Shown piece by piece: positions 33,261 to 44,388 of a stretch of 64,000 bases of DNA. Position 1 is the first letter of the stretch. Each line of letters starts with the position of its first letter. Source of the DNA: Selaginella moellendorffii (taxonomy: Eukaryota > Streptophyta > Lycopodiopsida > Selaginellales > Selaginellaceae); the NCBI RefSeq assembly GCF_000143415.4, contig NW_003314359.1, positions 88,477 through 152,476 on the forward strand. The letters are read 5' to 3'. The notes beneath the pieces were generated by a model. It was not told where the DNA came from, searched no databases, and saw only the letters and a program-made list of their open reading frames with translations. The position numbers and the translations under genes are program-made.

Positions 33261-33808
33261 ATGTTGTGTCAATTTTTTGTCGAATAATGTTTGAATTGTT
33301 GTCACCCTTTATTCTATAGTGATTTATCATAATATAACTATAGAGCTTTTAGCCATCTATCTAAGGGTAGTAAAGTGAAACTCAAGTTTCAAGGCTTTAG
33401 GGCTATTGAACAAAGGTGTAAGTAACTAAAGAAAATGATTTGAGAGATGATTTATAGAGTTTAAATATAGAAGGAAAGGGCCATGAACAAAAATGCACTC
33501 TTTTTTTTTAATTGGTTAAAAGTTTGGGATATTTGAGGTTAAATGTCCTTGGGTTTGAATAATACTAAGTTGAATAATTTCCCAAAAAGTCCAAATTCAG
33601 AAAGCGATGAAATTAAACTTTTGAGCATATAGCCAAGGAGCAAATGACCTAAAGCATGAAATGATTCTTAAGTGTTTAGCCCAAGGTGTGAAGAGATAGA
33701 AGTATAGAACAACATAAAAATAATTTTAGAGCATTTAACTTCCCAAAATTAGGAAAACAAAGCCAAATAAAATTTGGCACTATTTTAATATACTAGGGGT
33801 CTAATGCA
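33261..33808. other. AT-rich spacer, no gene seen
   Basis: No open frames of note. Probably decayed non-coding retroelement sequence between the copia relic and the 115-bp repeat array. Confidence 0.5.
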
Positions 33809-34146
33809 AAGATACGGGTATTCCACCAACTAACATGGAATGGAACTTATGCTTAGACCCAAGTCAGACACAGAATAAAGATAGACATGCAAGTGGGAGC
33901 TAGACTATGCCTCAGGTTGGTTAACCATGGGTACTCCACCAACTAACATGGAATGGAACTTAAACTTAAACCCAAGTTGGACGTAAAACAAGGATAAACA
34001 TGCAAGTAGGAGTTAGACCATACTTCACGTTAATTGGTTATGGGTACTCCACTGACTAGCATGGAATGGAACTTAAGTTTAGACCCAAATTGGACATAAA
34101 ACAAGGATATGAATGCAAGTGTGAGCTACATCACACCTCAAGCTGG
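33809..34146. repeat. Tandem array, about 115 bp x 3
   Basis: Three diverged direct copies, each with GGGTACTCCACCAACTAACA or similar, then TGGAATGGAACTTA, AGACCCAAGT, ACAAGGATA, CATGCAAGT, GGAGCTAGACTATGCCTCA. One inverted copy occurs within the LTR at 3730-3860. The old LARD-like element inserted at the right edge of the third unit. Confidence 0.85.
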
Positions 34147-35713
34147 TGTAAATGACTAAATTTTCATTCTACTTTAATCATTTAACCACACATTCGACCA
34201 TATGGAAGAGTCTCACTTAAAACTTTCATAAGTTCTATTCTAGACTTGGGGTTTACTAGCCTTGAGAATAACATTTATGCCACTCAACCTTTACACTTGG
34301 TCCAAGTGCTTTATGTGTCTAATCCCATGACCAACACCTAAAGGGACCACCAATATATCAGTCCGTTACGCTAAAGCTATACCCATTCACCTTTGTCACA
34401 TTAGTGGTCTAACATCACTTACATCACAGTTCTGTGGCCATCTATCCATGAGTGGAAATCCCTTGACCACCCCTTAGCACTTTTAGGATGCCTAGAGATA
34501 TGAGGAACACCCTTCCCCAATGTCCCTTCTTCCATCTCTACCAAGTCCCTCTTCATCCATAGTTGTGCTTGCCAACACTACTCCTAGGCCAAGGTTGAAA
34601 GGCCTAACCACTAAGTTCTATTGTCCTCTAGAATTTCCTCACCATATGACAGTATCCTTGGTCATTACACCAGAGGATTATTCTTCTTTCTTTTCATAAT
34701 CCGGGACTTTGGGATTATATTTCGGAACACTGTGGCTTTATGCGAGCCTCATAGGTACTTTCCCCACCTTTGCCTTTGGGTGCCCTAGCCATAGGGCTAG
34801 AGCAAAGTTCCATTGAGTTACGCTAGGTATCCAAGTAAGTAGTGCCACCCACACTTGGATTAGGAGTATCGACCATTCAATCTCCTAGGGGAGCTAAAGC
34901 CAGTTCTTGAACATTTCACCAAACTACCCCATTTGTTTCTCTATATTCACTCTAACTTTGGACTCCTCAGTGGTTATATCATCACCCAATATCAACATAT
35001 GGGTATAACCTTCCTTAATTATACTAGCCTTTCTTGGCCAAATTAGCTCCATTGGAATCCTCCCCCTATTATACTTATGGAGTTCACCAAACCCCCCAAG
35101 GTTTAAGAGATGAACGCTTTGGGCTTTCACTTTCAAACTCGGACTTGGACTTAGACTTGGACTTAAACTTGGTCTTAGTTTCGGTCTCAGTCATGGTCTC
35201 GGTCTTGGTCTTGGTATCGGTCTTGGTTTCGGTCTCGATCTCGGTCTTGGACTCCATTTTGGGTCCATCTCAGACTCATCTTGGGTCCTTCTCGAACTCC
35301 ATCTCAAACTCCATCTTGGATTCCATCTCGGGTCCATCTTGGATTCATCTCAAGTCCATTTCAGACTCCATCTCAGGTCCATTTTGGGTCCATCTCGGAC
35401 TCCACATTGGACTCCTTCTCAGATCCATCTCAGACCCCTTCTCAAATATATCTTAGACTCCTTTTCGGATTTCATCTTGACACTTCCACATGTCATGTGC
35501 TAGTCCTCTTGTGTCCCTTTTTTAGAGACTTATTTATCGCTTGTTGCATGCTCTTTCCTTGAGCACTTTGTTGAGAGTTCCACTCCCACTTTTGACTATC
35601 CAAGTTGGAGTTCTTAGTTCAAATGTGTTACACTTATTTGGGCTTTTGCTTCAGCCATTACCATATGGCACCATTTCAACTTTATTTTGGGGTTGAGGGA
35701 TTTGTGTCTCACA
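34147..35713 (-). repeat. 3' LTR of old host element
   Basis: Plus-strand view TGTAAATGACT ... TGTGTCTCACA, followed by ATTCCACCACCCATAGA, the complement of the family's purine tract and internal 3' end. Includes a shortened, CpG-poor hexamer minisatellite at about 35125-35470. Divergence from young copies is obvious along its length. Confidence 0.88.
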
Positions 35714-38488
35714 ATTCCACCACCCATAGATAAAGTTTGATGTCCTCATTAAATGATAAATCATTTTATAGTGTAACACTATCAAATATTACCCTTTCCA
35801 TCCTTAGCACTAAAGCAATATTCGTTGATGGTTTTACACTAAAGGCTCACCATGCCTTGCCCATCTTTTAAGGAGTATAGTCTCTCTAATATAGAGACTC
35901 ATTCGACTATTTGTGGTGGTTCTCTCCCTTTATTGATTTAGTTCTTGCTAAACCTGTTAGAGACACTTTCTCTATCAATCCCACTACTTATTCTCAAGTA
36001 GTCTAAACTTTTACCGATATAACCATTGCACTTTAGAACTTTTAATTTTGACTTCTCAAAGTCAATTTCCTAAGTGTCTCCGACACCTTGCATTTTACAT
36101 ATTGTGCAAACTCCACTTCCCCATCCTAAGAAATTCTTTATTTGAGGGCACTATCATCTTCTTTTTTATTTCATGCAACCTTTGGCACTAAGTTCTAATT
36201 ATCATAATTTATGCTAGGGCTGTCTATGGCCCTATCATTTAGCTTCCTTGCCGCTCCTTCCTTTGGAGCTTCCACTCTCACCAAATTGGAGCATTTGGGA
36301 ATTTATCCTTGGAAATATATTGCCTTTTCCACAATCTATTAGCATTCAATATATTAATACTGTTTACCTAACTTTGTCATTTGGATTTCTTCCAATGATT
36401 CCTATAACCCTTTTTTGGCCATTAGTTTTTTGCTCCTATCTTTTGATTCTTGCACAAAGTAATATAGGATCACTACCTCCATCCTCAAGGTATCCTTTCG
36501 ATTCTATAGCAAAGATTTTGTTTTGCCAAGTAAGTCTTTTTAACATTTTTTGTTATGGGCTTTATCTATGGCCCAACTTTTCTAGAGATTACTTTATTAG
36601 ACTCACCATACCATCACATTAACACTACTCATTTCTCTTAGGTGTCCTTTCTACTTGGTCATTTTGACCAAGTCACACTTTTAGGTAGAAGAGTCCCATC
36701 TGGCACGACTGACTTTGATCTAATTTATAAAGCTTTAAGGCCTTATCCCAAATCAGCACTTTGAATTAGGAATCTCAATCTTTACCAAACAAATACATTG
36801 TCCTTGTTTAGCCATAAGATCACCTAGTGATCTTATCTTGACACTTTAATAAATCTATTAATAAGAATTAGGTTTTTCAGACTTGTTTGTTGTTGACTAT
36901 GACCTCGGGGGCATCCCCACACTTGGCTATGCACCCAAGCCAGCCCTTCCAACCAAAAATCAATAGCAACTGAGATTAGGTGTCCTTATCTCATTCACTA
37001 TGTTCTGTCATTTGCACTAAAGTGTTTAAGTTAGATATGTCAAGCTTTCACACTAAGCAATATAATTGTGCATTATGACTCTAGAGCATCTCTGCTTGGC
37101 GGTGTGCCCAAGCTTGTTTCCTCACTGAGGGTCCATGACTACTGAAAAATTAGTATCCTCATATTCCAAACCATCACCATGTTTTAGTGAATTGGGATTT
37201 GAACTTAAGCATTAGAGAGTTGGGACTCAAACCCAACCTTTGCAGATGCATTTCTAGGTGGCATCACCCAGGATGCCTAGCGTGACTCCCTATATCGGTG
37301 CACCAACTTATACTTAAAGTGTGCTACACATCATAGTTTAGGAACCTAGTTCCTCCGAAATGCCAAGTCCTTTCATTTGACAAGCCTGTGATCATGTATA
37401 AACTCTTCCATGTTTGGCCTCATGGGCCACCCCTTTTGAAGTCAACATCTTCAACTAGGGTCTTTGTTCCCTTGACTTGCCAATCTCACTTAACAAACCG
37501 TTTAACCAGCATAACATGGTTTTATGTATAAGTGTGAGTCCTTAACCATTGGCTTTCATTTAAAGCTATCTCTTTGAACACTCAGGAATTACTTCCCTAA
37601 TCTTGATAGTTTTGCCTCATGGCAAGCTTCAAGTGCTTATGCTACACTACTTTGATGTCATGTGTTCTCATGAACAATTTGCACTTGTCCTTCTAGGTAC
37701 TAACTTACCTAAAATTATTCTTAGGGGACCTTGAAGGAACTTTGTTCCTTAGTGTGTTAAGGCCTTCCTTTCGTACCACTCTTGGTTATAGCTTTTTTAC
37801 TATTTGTTTTTGCCATCACACGTTTCTTTCGGTTATTCTCCTCTAGGTTAAGAGGATAGCTTTGCACTTTCTTCTGGATATGTTCACCTTGTAATCCCAT
37901 ACACTAGGATTAATGTCATTTTGCATGTGCCTCTTTATACTTATTGCTAGTCATGCCAAAATCCCTTTTTAGCTTTGTCTAATTCAGATATATGGATTTT
38001 TCCTACCTTCGCAACCTTGGATACTGGATAGCACCTTTTATCTATTATTCGTTAGGGATTTAGTCCCTTAGGCCTTATCTAAGGCCCTCATGATATCAAA
38101 CACCACTTCTTGGTGTTTTAGAGTGTTTAAGTGTTATAATGATGGCCTTCTTTGACAATGAGCATTTCTCTTTATAACATTGACTTACTATATCGCAACA
38201 TAAGTAATTTACCCTCTTGCGGGATATATTTAGCGTTTTTATCCTAATAAGAAGTCTTGAGAAGTTAACTTCTACCAATCTACTAAATTATACCATATAT
38301 TTTACTTAGTTGCCTCATAATCGTCAAGTCCTACAACTCATTGCTAATGCTTTCACACTTCTATCATTATTTAGGTCCACACACTTGAATTGCATGCCTT
38401 CTAGTTTAGGCTATACTAATCCTATTTCCATTGGGATTCCTTTAACAAAAGGTTCTTGTGAACCAACCAACTTGACTTCAAAGCCTCA
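35714..38488 (-). mobile_element. Internal region of old host element, 3' part
   Basis: Colinear with 54885-57900 of element 2 (same strand) and the reverse of 41400-44388 of element 1. No coding frame. The double GGGTTCGAGTCCC motif of young copies is eroded here (about 37195-37245). It is interrupted at 38488 by element 1. Confidence 0.85.
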
Positions 38489-40295
38489 TGTGAGACACAA
38501 AACCCCTAGGCCCCAAAGTGGAGCTGGAAAGGGTGCCACGTGGTAGTGGCCGAAGCGAAAGCCCAAACGAGTGTAACACGTTTGGACTAAAAGCTCTGAC
38601 TTGGAAGGTCGAGAGCGGGAGTGGAACTCCCAACAAAGTGCTCAAGAAGCGAGCACGAAGCGAGCAATAAGCAAGGCTCCAAAAAGGGACCCAAAAAGGA
38701 CCAACACATGACACGTGGAAGTGTCCGAGATGGAGTCTGAGACGGACCCCAGTTGGAGTCCGAGATGGACCCGAGATGGAGTCTGATATGGAGTCTGAAG
38801 TGGAGTCCAAGACGAAGTCCGAGATGGACCCGAGATGGAGTCCGAGATGGACCCGAGATGGAGTCCGAGATGGAGTCCGAGGTGGACCGAGACGGAGTCC
38901 GAGATGGACCCGAGATGGAGTCCGAGATGGAGTCCGAGATGGACCCAAGATGGAGTCCGAGATGGAGTTCGAGATGGAGTCTAAGGTGGACCGAGACGGA
39001 GTCCGAGATGGACCCGAGATGGAGTCTGAGATGGAGTCCGAGATGGACCCGAGATAGAGTCCGAGATGGAGTCTGAGATGGAGTCCGAGATGGAGTCTGA
39101 GAAGGACCCGAGATGGAGTCCGAGGTCGAGACCGAGACCGGGACCGAGACTGAGACTGAGACTGAGACCGAGACCGGGACCGAGACCGGGACCGAGACCG
39201 AGACCGAGGCCAAGGCTGAGATCGAGCCCGAGCCCGAGCCCGAGTCCGAGTCCGAGTCCGAGTCCGAGTCCGAGTCCGAGTCCGAGTTCGAGTCTGAGAA
39301 GGTGAAAGCCCAAAGCGTTCGTCTCCCAGACCCTGGGGGGTTTGGTGAGCTCCAAAAGTATAGTAAGGGGGAGGACTGCAGTGGAGCCAGTTTGGCCAGG
39401 AAGGGCCAGTTTGGCCCAGGAAGGCCAGACTTAGTGTTGGGTGATGAACTGACCACTAGGAAGTCCAAGACTAGAGTGAATACGGACCGACAAGCAGGGT
39501 AGCTTGGTGAAGTGTTTAAGAGCCAGCTCTAGTTCCCTCGGGAGATCGACTGGCCGATGCTCCCAGTCCAAGTGTGGGTGGCACTACCTACTTGGATACC
39601 AGGTGTGGCTCAACGGAACCTCGCTCTAAGCCCATGGCTAGAGCACCTAAAGGCGAAAGGCGGGGAGAGTACCCAGGTGGCTCGCGTAAGGCCACGGTGT
39701 TCCGAAATGTTGTCCCAAAGGCCCAGACTGTGGAAAAGAAGAGGAGCAGTCCTCTGAGGTAGTGACCAAGGACACAGTTGTGTGGTGAGGAAGTCCTAGA
39801 GGACCGTGGGACTTAGTGGTTGGGCCTGTGGGCCTGGATCGAGTGGCAGTGTTGGCGAACATAGCCATGGATAGAAAAGGGACTTGGTAGGAATTGACAA
39901 AGGGACTTTGGGGAAGGCTATTCCCCAGGTCTGTGGGCATCCTAAGGATGCTAAGGAGTGGATCTAGGATGACCACTCGTGGACGGATGGCCCAGTCTCG
40001 GAGAGACGGGATTGTGATGCAAGTGCTATTGGACCACTAGTGTGGCAAAGGTGAATGGGCATGGCCTTAGCGTAATGGGCCGATATGTCAGTGGTACCTT
40101 TGGGTGTCGATCTTGGGACCGGACACGTGGAGCACTTGGACCAGGTGCAAGTGTTGAGTGGCATGGATGCCATTCTTGGGGATAGCAAGTCCCAAGTCCT
40201 AAATTGGACTTATGGAGGTTGTGAATGAGACTCCCCCAAGTGGTCAGAGGTGTGATTAAGTGACTAAAGTAGAATGGAAAAATTAGTCGCTTACA
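38489..40295 (+). repeat. 5' LTR of element 1
   Basis: TG...CA LTR of 1807 bp. It contains three CACGTG G-boxes (38537-38542, 38712-38717, 40124-40129) and the hexamer minisatellite at about 38720-39300. The stretch after the minisatellite is well conserved among all copies. Confidence 0.92.
38720..39300 (+). repeat. GAGNNN hexamer minisatellite in LTR
   Basis: Three zones in order: GAGATGGAGTCC mixed with GAGATGGACCC; then GAGACC/GAGACT with GGGACC; then GAGTCC. Period 6 or 12, with 11-bp variants. Because the hexamers contain no stop codon in any of six frames, the block is open on both strands. Equivalent blocks: 44630-45175, 49030-49245, 51530-52010, 52430-52860, 54045-54655 and 60020-60625. 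Confidence 0.95.
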
Positions 40296-40297
40296 AC

Positions 40298-40310
40298 TTG
40301 GTATCGGAGC
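40298..40310 (+). other. Primer binding site of element 1
   Basis: TTGGTATCGGAGC two bases after the 5' LTR end; one mismatch from TGGTATCAGAGC, complementary to the 3' end of initiator tRNA-Met. It primes minus-strand DNA synthesis. Confidence 0.85.
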
Positions 40311-43300
40311 TGTTCCTTAGTTTGACTTTTATTGGTGCTCAAGTATATCACCATTGATATTGGCATCGGAAGGTCCTAGGAGTGGGCCTATCCTTGAGGA
40401 GTAGCACATCGAGAGGACATGGCTCTCCACTCGAGTTCATGCATGAACTTGGGCACGATTTGGTGGATAGAAAAGGGGCCAGTAAGGGAACGACTTTGGG
40501 ATCTTGGGAATAGTATATGGTTTTCCTCAGAGAGTTGAGGATGTGATCCAGATGAGCGTTTGACTTAGCAAATTGGCTAATGTAGTTGTGGTAAACAACT
40601 ATAGTTGGGATCACGAGAAAGATAAAGACTCCAAAGCAATAAAGGAGTCACAAGATTATCCTCATATAGTTGAGGTTGGTGCTCATGAATGTAAGACCAG
40701 AAGTAATGACCATGGGAGGTCAAATACGGAAGAGGACTCTAGTCCTTGAAATGGTAGCCAGGGCTACCTTTAATAAATGCTGGAACAACCCAAGGAGTTG
40801 GGGGGTGTACTTAGAGATGAGTTGGTATTCTCATCACATGGACAAGTAGTCCTAAGAGGCAAAGGTTACCCCAGAGAACAAAATCAAGTGTCGGAGTAAC
40901 ACTTGTGAAAATAGTCCTTGTGAGTAGGACGTGAATGCAAGAAGTGTATTCCAGTGAGCAAGTGCCCCACAAGTAAGACCTTACGGGTCTGTGGATTAAC
41001 CAAGTCCAAAACTGCTAGATGACTCAAGTAGAGTTAAGGAATGGTCCTAAACGACTGATGGAAGCATTTAGACTGAGGTGTGTGGTACCCCACAAAGGAT
41101 GGGGGGGATCATAGGATCCAAGGATGAGAATAGAGGGTATGTCATCGATGGAAAAATGTGCCATGCTAAAGTCACGGGAAAGGTGTTCCCAAAAGAAAAC
41201 AACTTTGACACAAAGTTGTGTGTGACCTCTATGGTGCAGTGCTAACGGATGGTTAGCATGAGAAAGAGCGGTATTGGTCTTGGCAAAGACTTAGACACAA
41301 AGAAAAAGTGTCATAGAGGTAGGCTCATGGAGCCGATGGTGTGGAGACACCAAATATGCCAAGGTGTGATACCTTGAGGCTATGTTGGTGGGTTCATGAG
41401 AACTCCTTGCCAAAGGAATCCCAATGGAAATGGGAATGGCATAGCCTAAGCTGTAGAGCATGTAGTTGGAGTGTGGTGACCCAGATAATGATGGAGGTGT
41501 GGAAGCACTAGCAATGAGTTGTAGGACTTGACAGCTATGAGGCAACTAAGTGAGAGGTGCAAGATAATTGGTTAAACAGGTAGAAGGTAGCTACCCAAGC
41601 CTTCTTAATGGCATAGGGAAGTTGGATATACCCTTACGGGGGATAAGTTGCTTATGTTGCAATATAGTAAGTCAATGTCATAAAAGGAAATACTCATTGT
41701 CAAGGAAGCCGTCATTGGGACACCCGAACACTCTAGAACACCAGGAGGTGGTGTTTGATGTCGTGAGGGCAATAGATAAGGCCCAGGGGACTAAGTCCCT
41801 AGCGAATGATGGATAGAAGATGCTATCCAAATGTCCAAGGTGGCGGAGATAGGAGAAGACCATCTACTCGAATTGGACAAAGCCAAAAATGGAATTTTGG
41901 CAAGGCTAGCGATGGGCATATAAAGGCCTATAAGCAACAACGTAATCTCGGTGTGTGGGATTATAGGGTGAGCATACCTGGATTGAGGAACCACTCCCTA
42001 GGCTATCGGGTAGGTTCATCCCTAAGAATACTTGCTAAGGCATGATAGAAAGTGCAAAGCTATCCTCTTGGTCTGGAGGAGAATGACCGAAGGAAAGGTG
42101 TGAAGCCGAAAGCAAGAAGTATGGGGGTAGAACTAAACCATAGGAATCGAAGGGCATAACCAAGGTTGGTTATGCCAGCTGGGAGTGGAAAATCAAGTGG
42201 GGGCTCGAGGGTGTTGCTGCTAGCAACCGTGATGCCATGGAGAGTCTAAAATGTGGAAGTGTCCATGTTAGACTATATGGTAATTGGAAAGCTTGCTAAA
42301 AGGGAGGCCTTAACAAGCTAAGGGACAGAGTTCCTTCAAGGTTCCCAAAGATGATTCTAGGTAGCTTAGTACCTAGAAAGGCCAAGCATAAATGGTTCAA
42401 AGAATGCGCGAAACCAGAGTGGCGCAGCAGAAGCGTGGTCTTGAAGCTTGCCATGAGGCAAGGCTATCAAGGTTAGGGAAGTAGTGCCCGAGTGTTCAAA
42501 GAGAGGGCTTTGAACGAAAGTCGATGATCAAGGGCTTTCACGCTTGTGCAGGAACCATGTTACAGTGGTTGGAGGACTTGCCAAAGCGAGATTGACAAGT
42601 CAGGGGAACAAATACCCTAGTTGAAGGTGATAACTTCAAAAAGGGTGGGCCATGGGGCCAAGCATGGAGGAGTCCATGCATGATCACAGACTTGTCAAGT
42701 GAGAGGACTTGGCAATGTGGAGGAACTAGGTTCCTAAGCTGTGATCTATAGCGCGCTTTGAGTATAAGTTGGTGCACCGGTGTGGGGAGTCACGCCAGGC
42801 ATCCTGGGTGATGCCGTCCGTAGATGCATATACGGAGGTTGGGTTCGAGTCCCGACCCTCTAGTGCTTGGGTTCGAGTCCCAAATCGCTAGGGCGTGGTG
42901 ATGGTTTGGGATATGAGGACACTCATATTTCAGTAGTCATGGACTCTTAGTGAGGAGACTGGTTTGGGCACACCGCCAAGCGAGGGATGCCTCGAAGTCG
43001 TGATGCACGGTTAGATTGCTTAGAGTGAAAGCTCGGCATATCTAACTTGAACACTTTGGTGCAAAAGGCACCAAGGACGTGGTGAATGAGATGGGGACAC
43101 CCAGTCTCAGTTGCTATGGATCCTTGCGGAAGGGCTAGCTTGGGCGCACCGCCAAGTGTGGGGGATGCCCCCGGGGTTATAGTCAACAACTTAGTAAGGT
43201 CTGGAAGACCTAATTCCTATTGGTAGACCTATTAAGGGGTCAAGATGAGATCACTACGTGACTTTATGGCTAAACAAGGACAAGGTCTTTGTTTGGATTA

Positions 43301-44373
43301 AGGAATATAATTTCTAGTTCAAAGTGTTGATTTGAACTATTGATAAAGGTGTGGTTTGGTCAAGGTGACTAAGTGGGAAGGACACCTAAGGGAAATGAAC
43401 TACTACAATACAATGGTATTATGAGTTCAAGAAAATAGTCTCCAGAGACAAGCCTATGGGTGGGTCACAAGGTTGGGCTAGAGAGCCTAGAACAGTGGGG
43501 AGACTTACTAGGGGTGAACACCTTAGTTTGGGCAAAGCAGATCCTTTGCTGTGGAACCAAAAGAATACCTCAAGGAGGGAGGTAATGATCTTATGTTGCT
43601 TGGTGCAACAATCCAAGGATAGGAGCAAAAGATGAGTGCCCAAGATAGGGCTGTGGAATCCATTGAAAAGAATCCAAGTGGCAAAGTTAGCCAAGGAACA
43701 CTAATGTGTTTGATGCTAACAGATTACGGAAAAAGAAGTGGACTTCCAAGGACGAATTCCCAAGTGCTCCAATTTGGCAAAGGTAAGGCTCCAAGTGAGG
43801 GAGCAACTAAGGAGCCAAAAGATAGGGCCGTGGACAGCCCTAGTACAAATAATGATAAATGGAACGTAATGCCAATGGTGGCACAAAAATAGAAAAGAGG
43901 ATGAGGGTGCACTCGAGTAGAGAACTTCCTAGGAGGGGAAGTGGAGTTGCACAAAATGTGCAAGGCAAGGTGTCGGAGACACCTAGGAAATTGACTTCAA
44001 GAAGTCAAAAGTAAACGTTCCAAAGTGCAAAGGTAGATCAATGGAATCTGTGACTACTCAAGAATGAGTAGTGGAATTGAGTTAGAGAGGGTGTCTCTAA
44101 CGGGTTTAGCGAGAACTGAACCAATAAAAAGGAGCAACCCACCCCAGGTGGTCAAGTGAGCTCTAAGTTGGAGAGATTATCCTCCTTAGAGGATGGGCAA
44201 GGCATGGTGAGCCTTTGGTGTCAAACCATTGACGAATATGGAGAAGGCATGGTGAGCCTTCAATGTCAAACCATTGACAAATATTGGCTAGGTGCCAAGG
44301 ATGGAAATGCTAACACATGCGGGTGTTACTTTATAAAATGGTTTACCGTTTGATGAGGACATCGAACTTCGTC
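40311..44373 (+). mobile_element. Non-coding internal region of element 1
   Basis: About 4.1 kb conserved in order with the other copies, without recognisable gag, protease, RT or integrase. It includes two GGGTTCGAGTCCC motifs at 42841-42853 and 42869-42881, which match a pol III B box, with TGGTGCACCGG at 42770-42780 upstream. Function unknown; packaging signals are likely to lie here. Confidence 0.85.
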
Positions 44374-44388
44374 TATGGGTGGTGGAGT
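44374..44388 (+). other. Polypurine tract of element 1
   Basis: TATGGGTGGTGGAGT immediately before the 3' LTR TG. The same sequence (complement) adjoins the 3' LTRs of element 2 and the host element. Not a pure purine run, but its position is invariant. Confidence 0.7.

Noticed and set aside
38720-39300. CRISPR-like regular repeat pattern
   Set aside because: There are no unique spacers between repeats; it is a continuous hexamer minisatellite inside a plant LTR.
42841-42881. True tRNA genes in the LARD internal region
   Set aside because: Only B-box-like motifs are present. I cannot fold an acceptor stem, D arm and anticodon arm of proper spacing around them.
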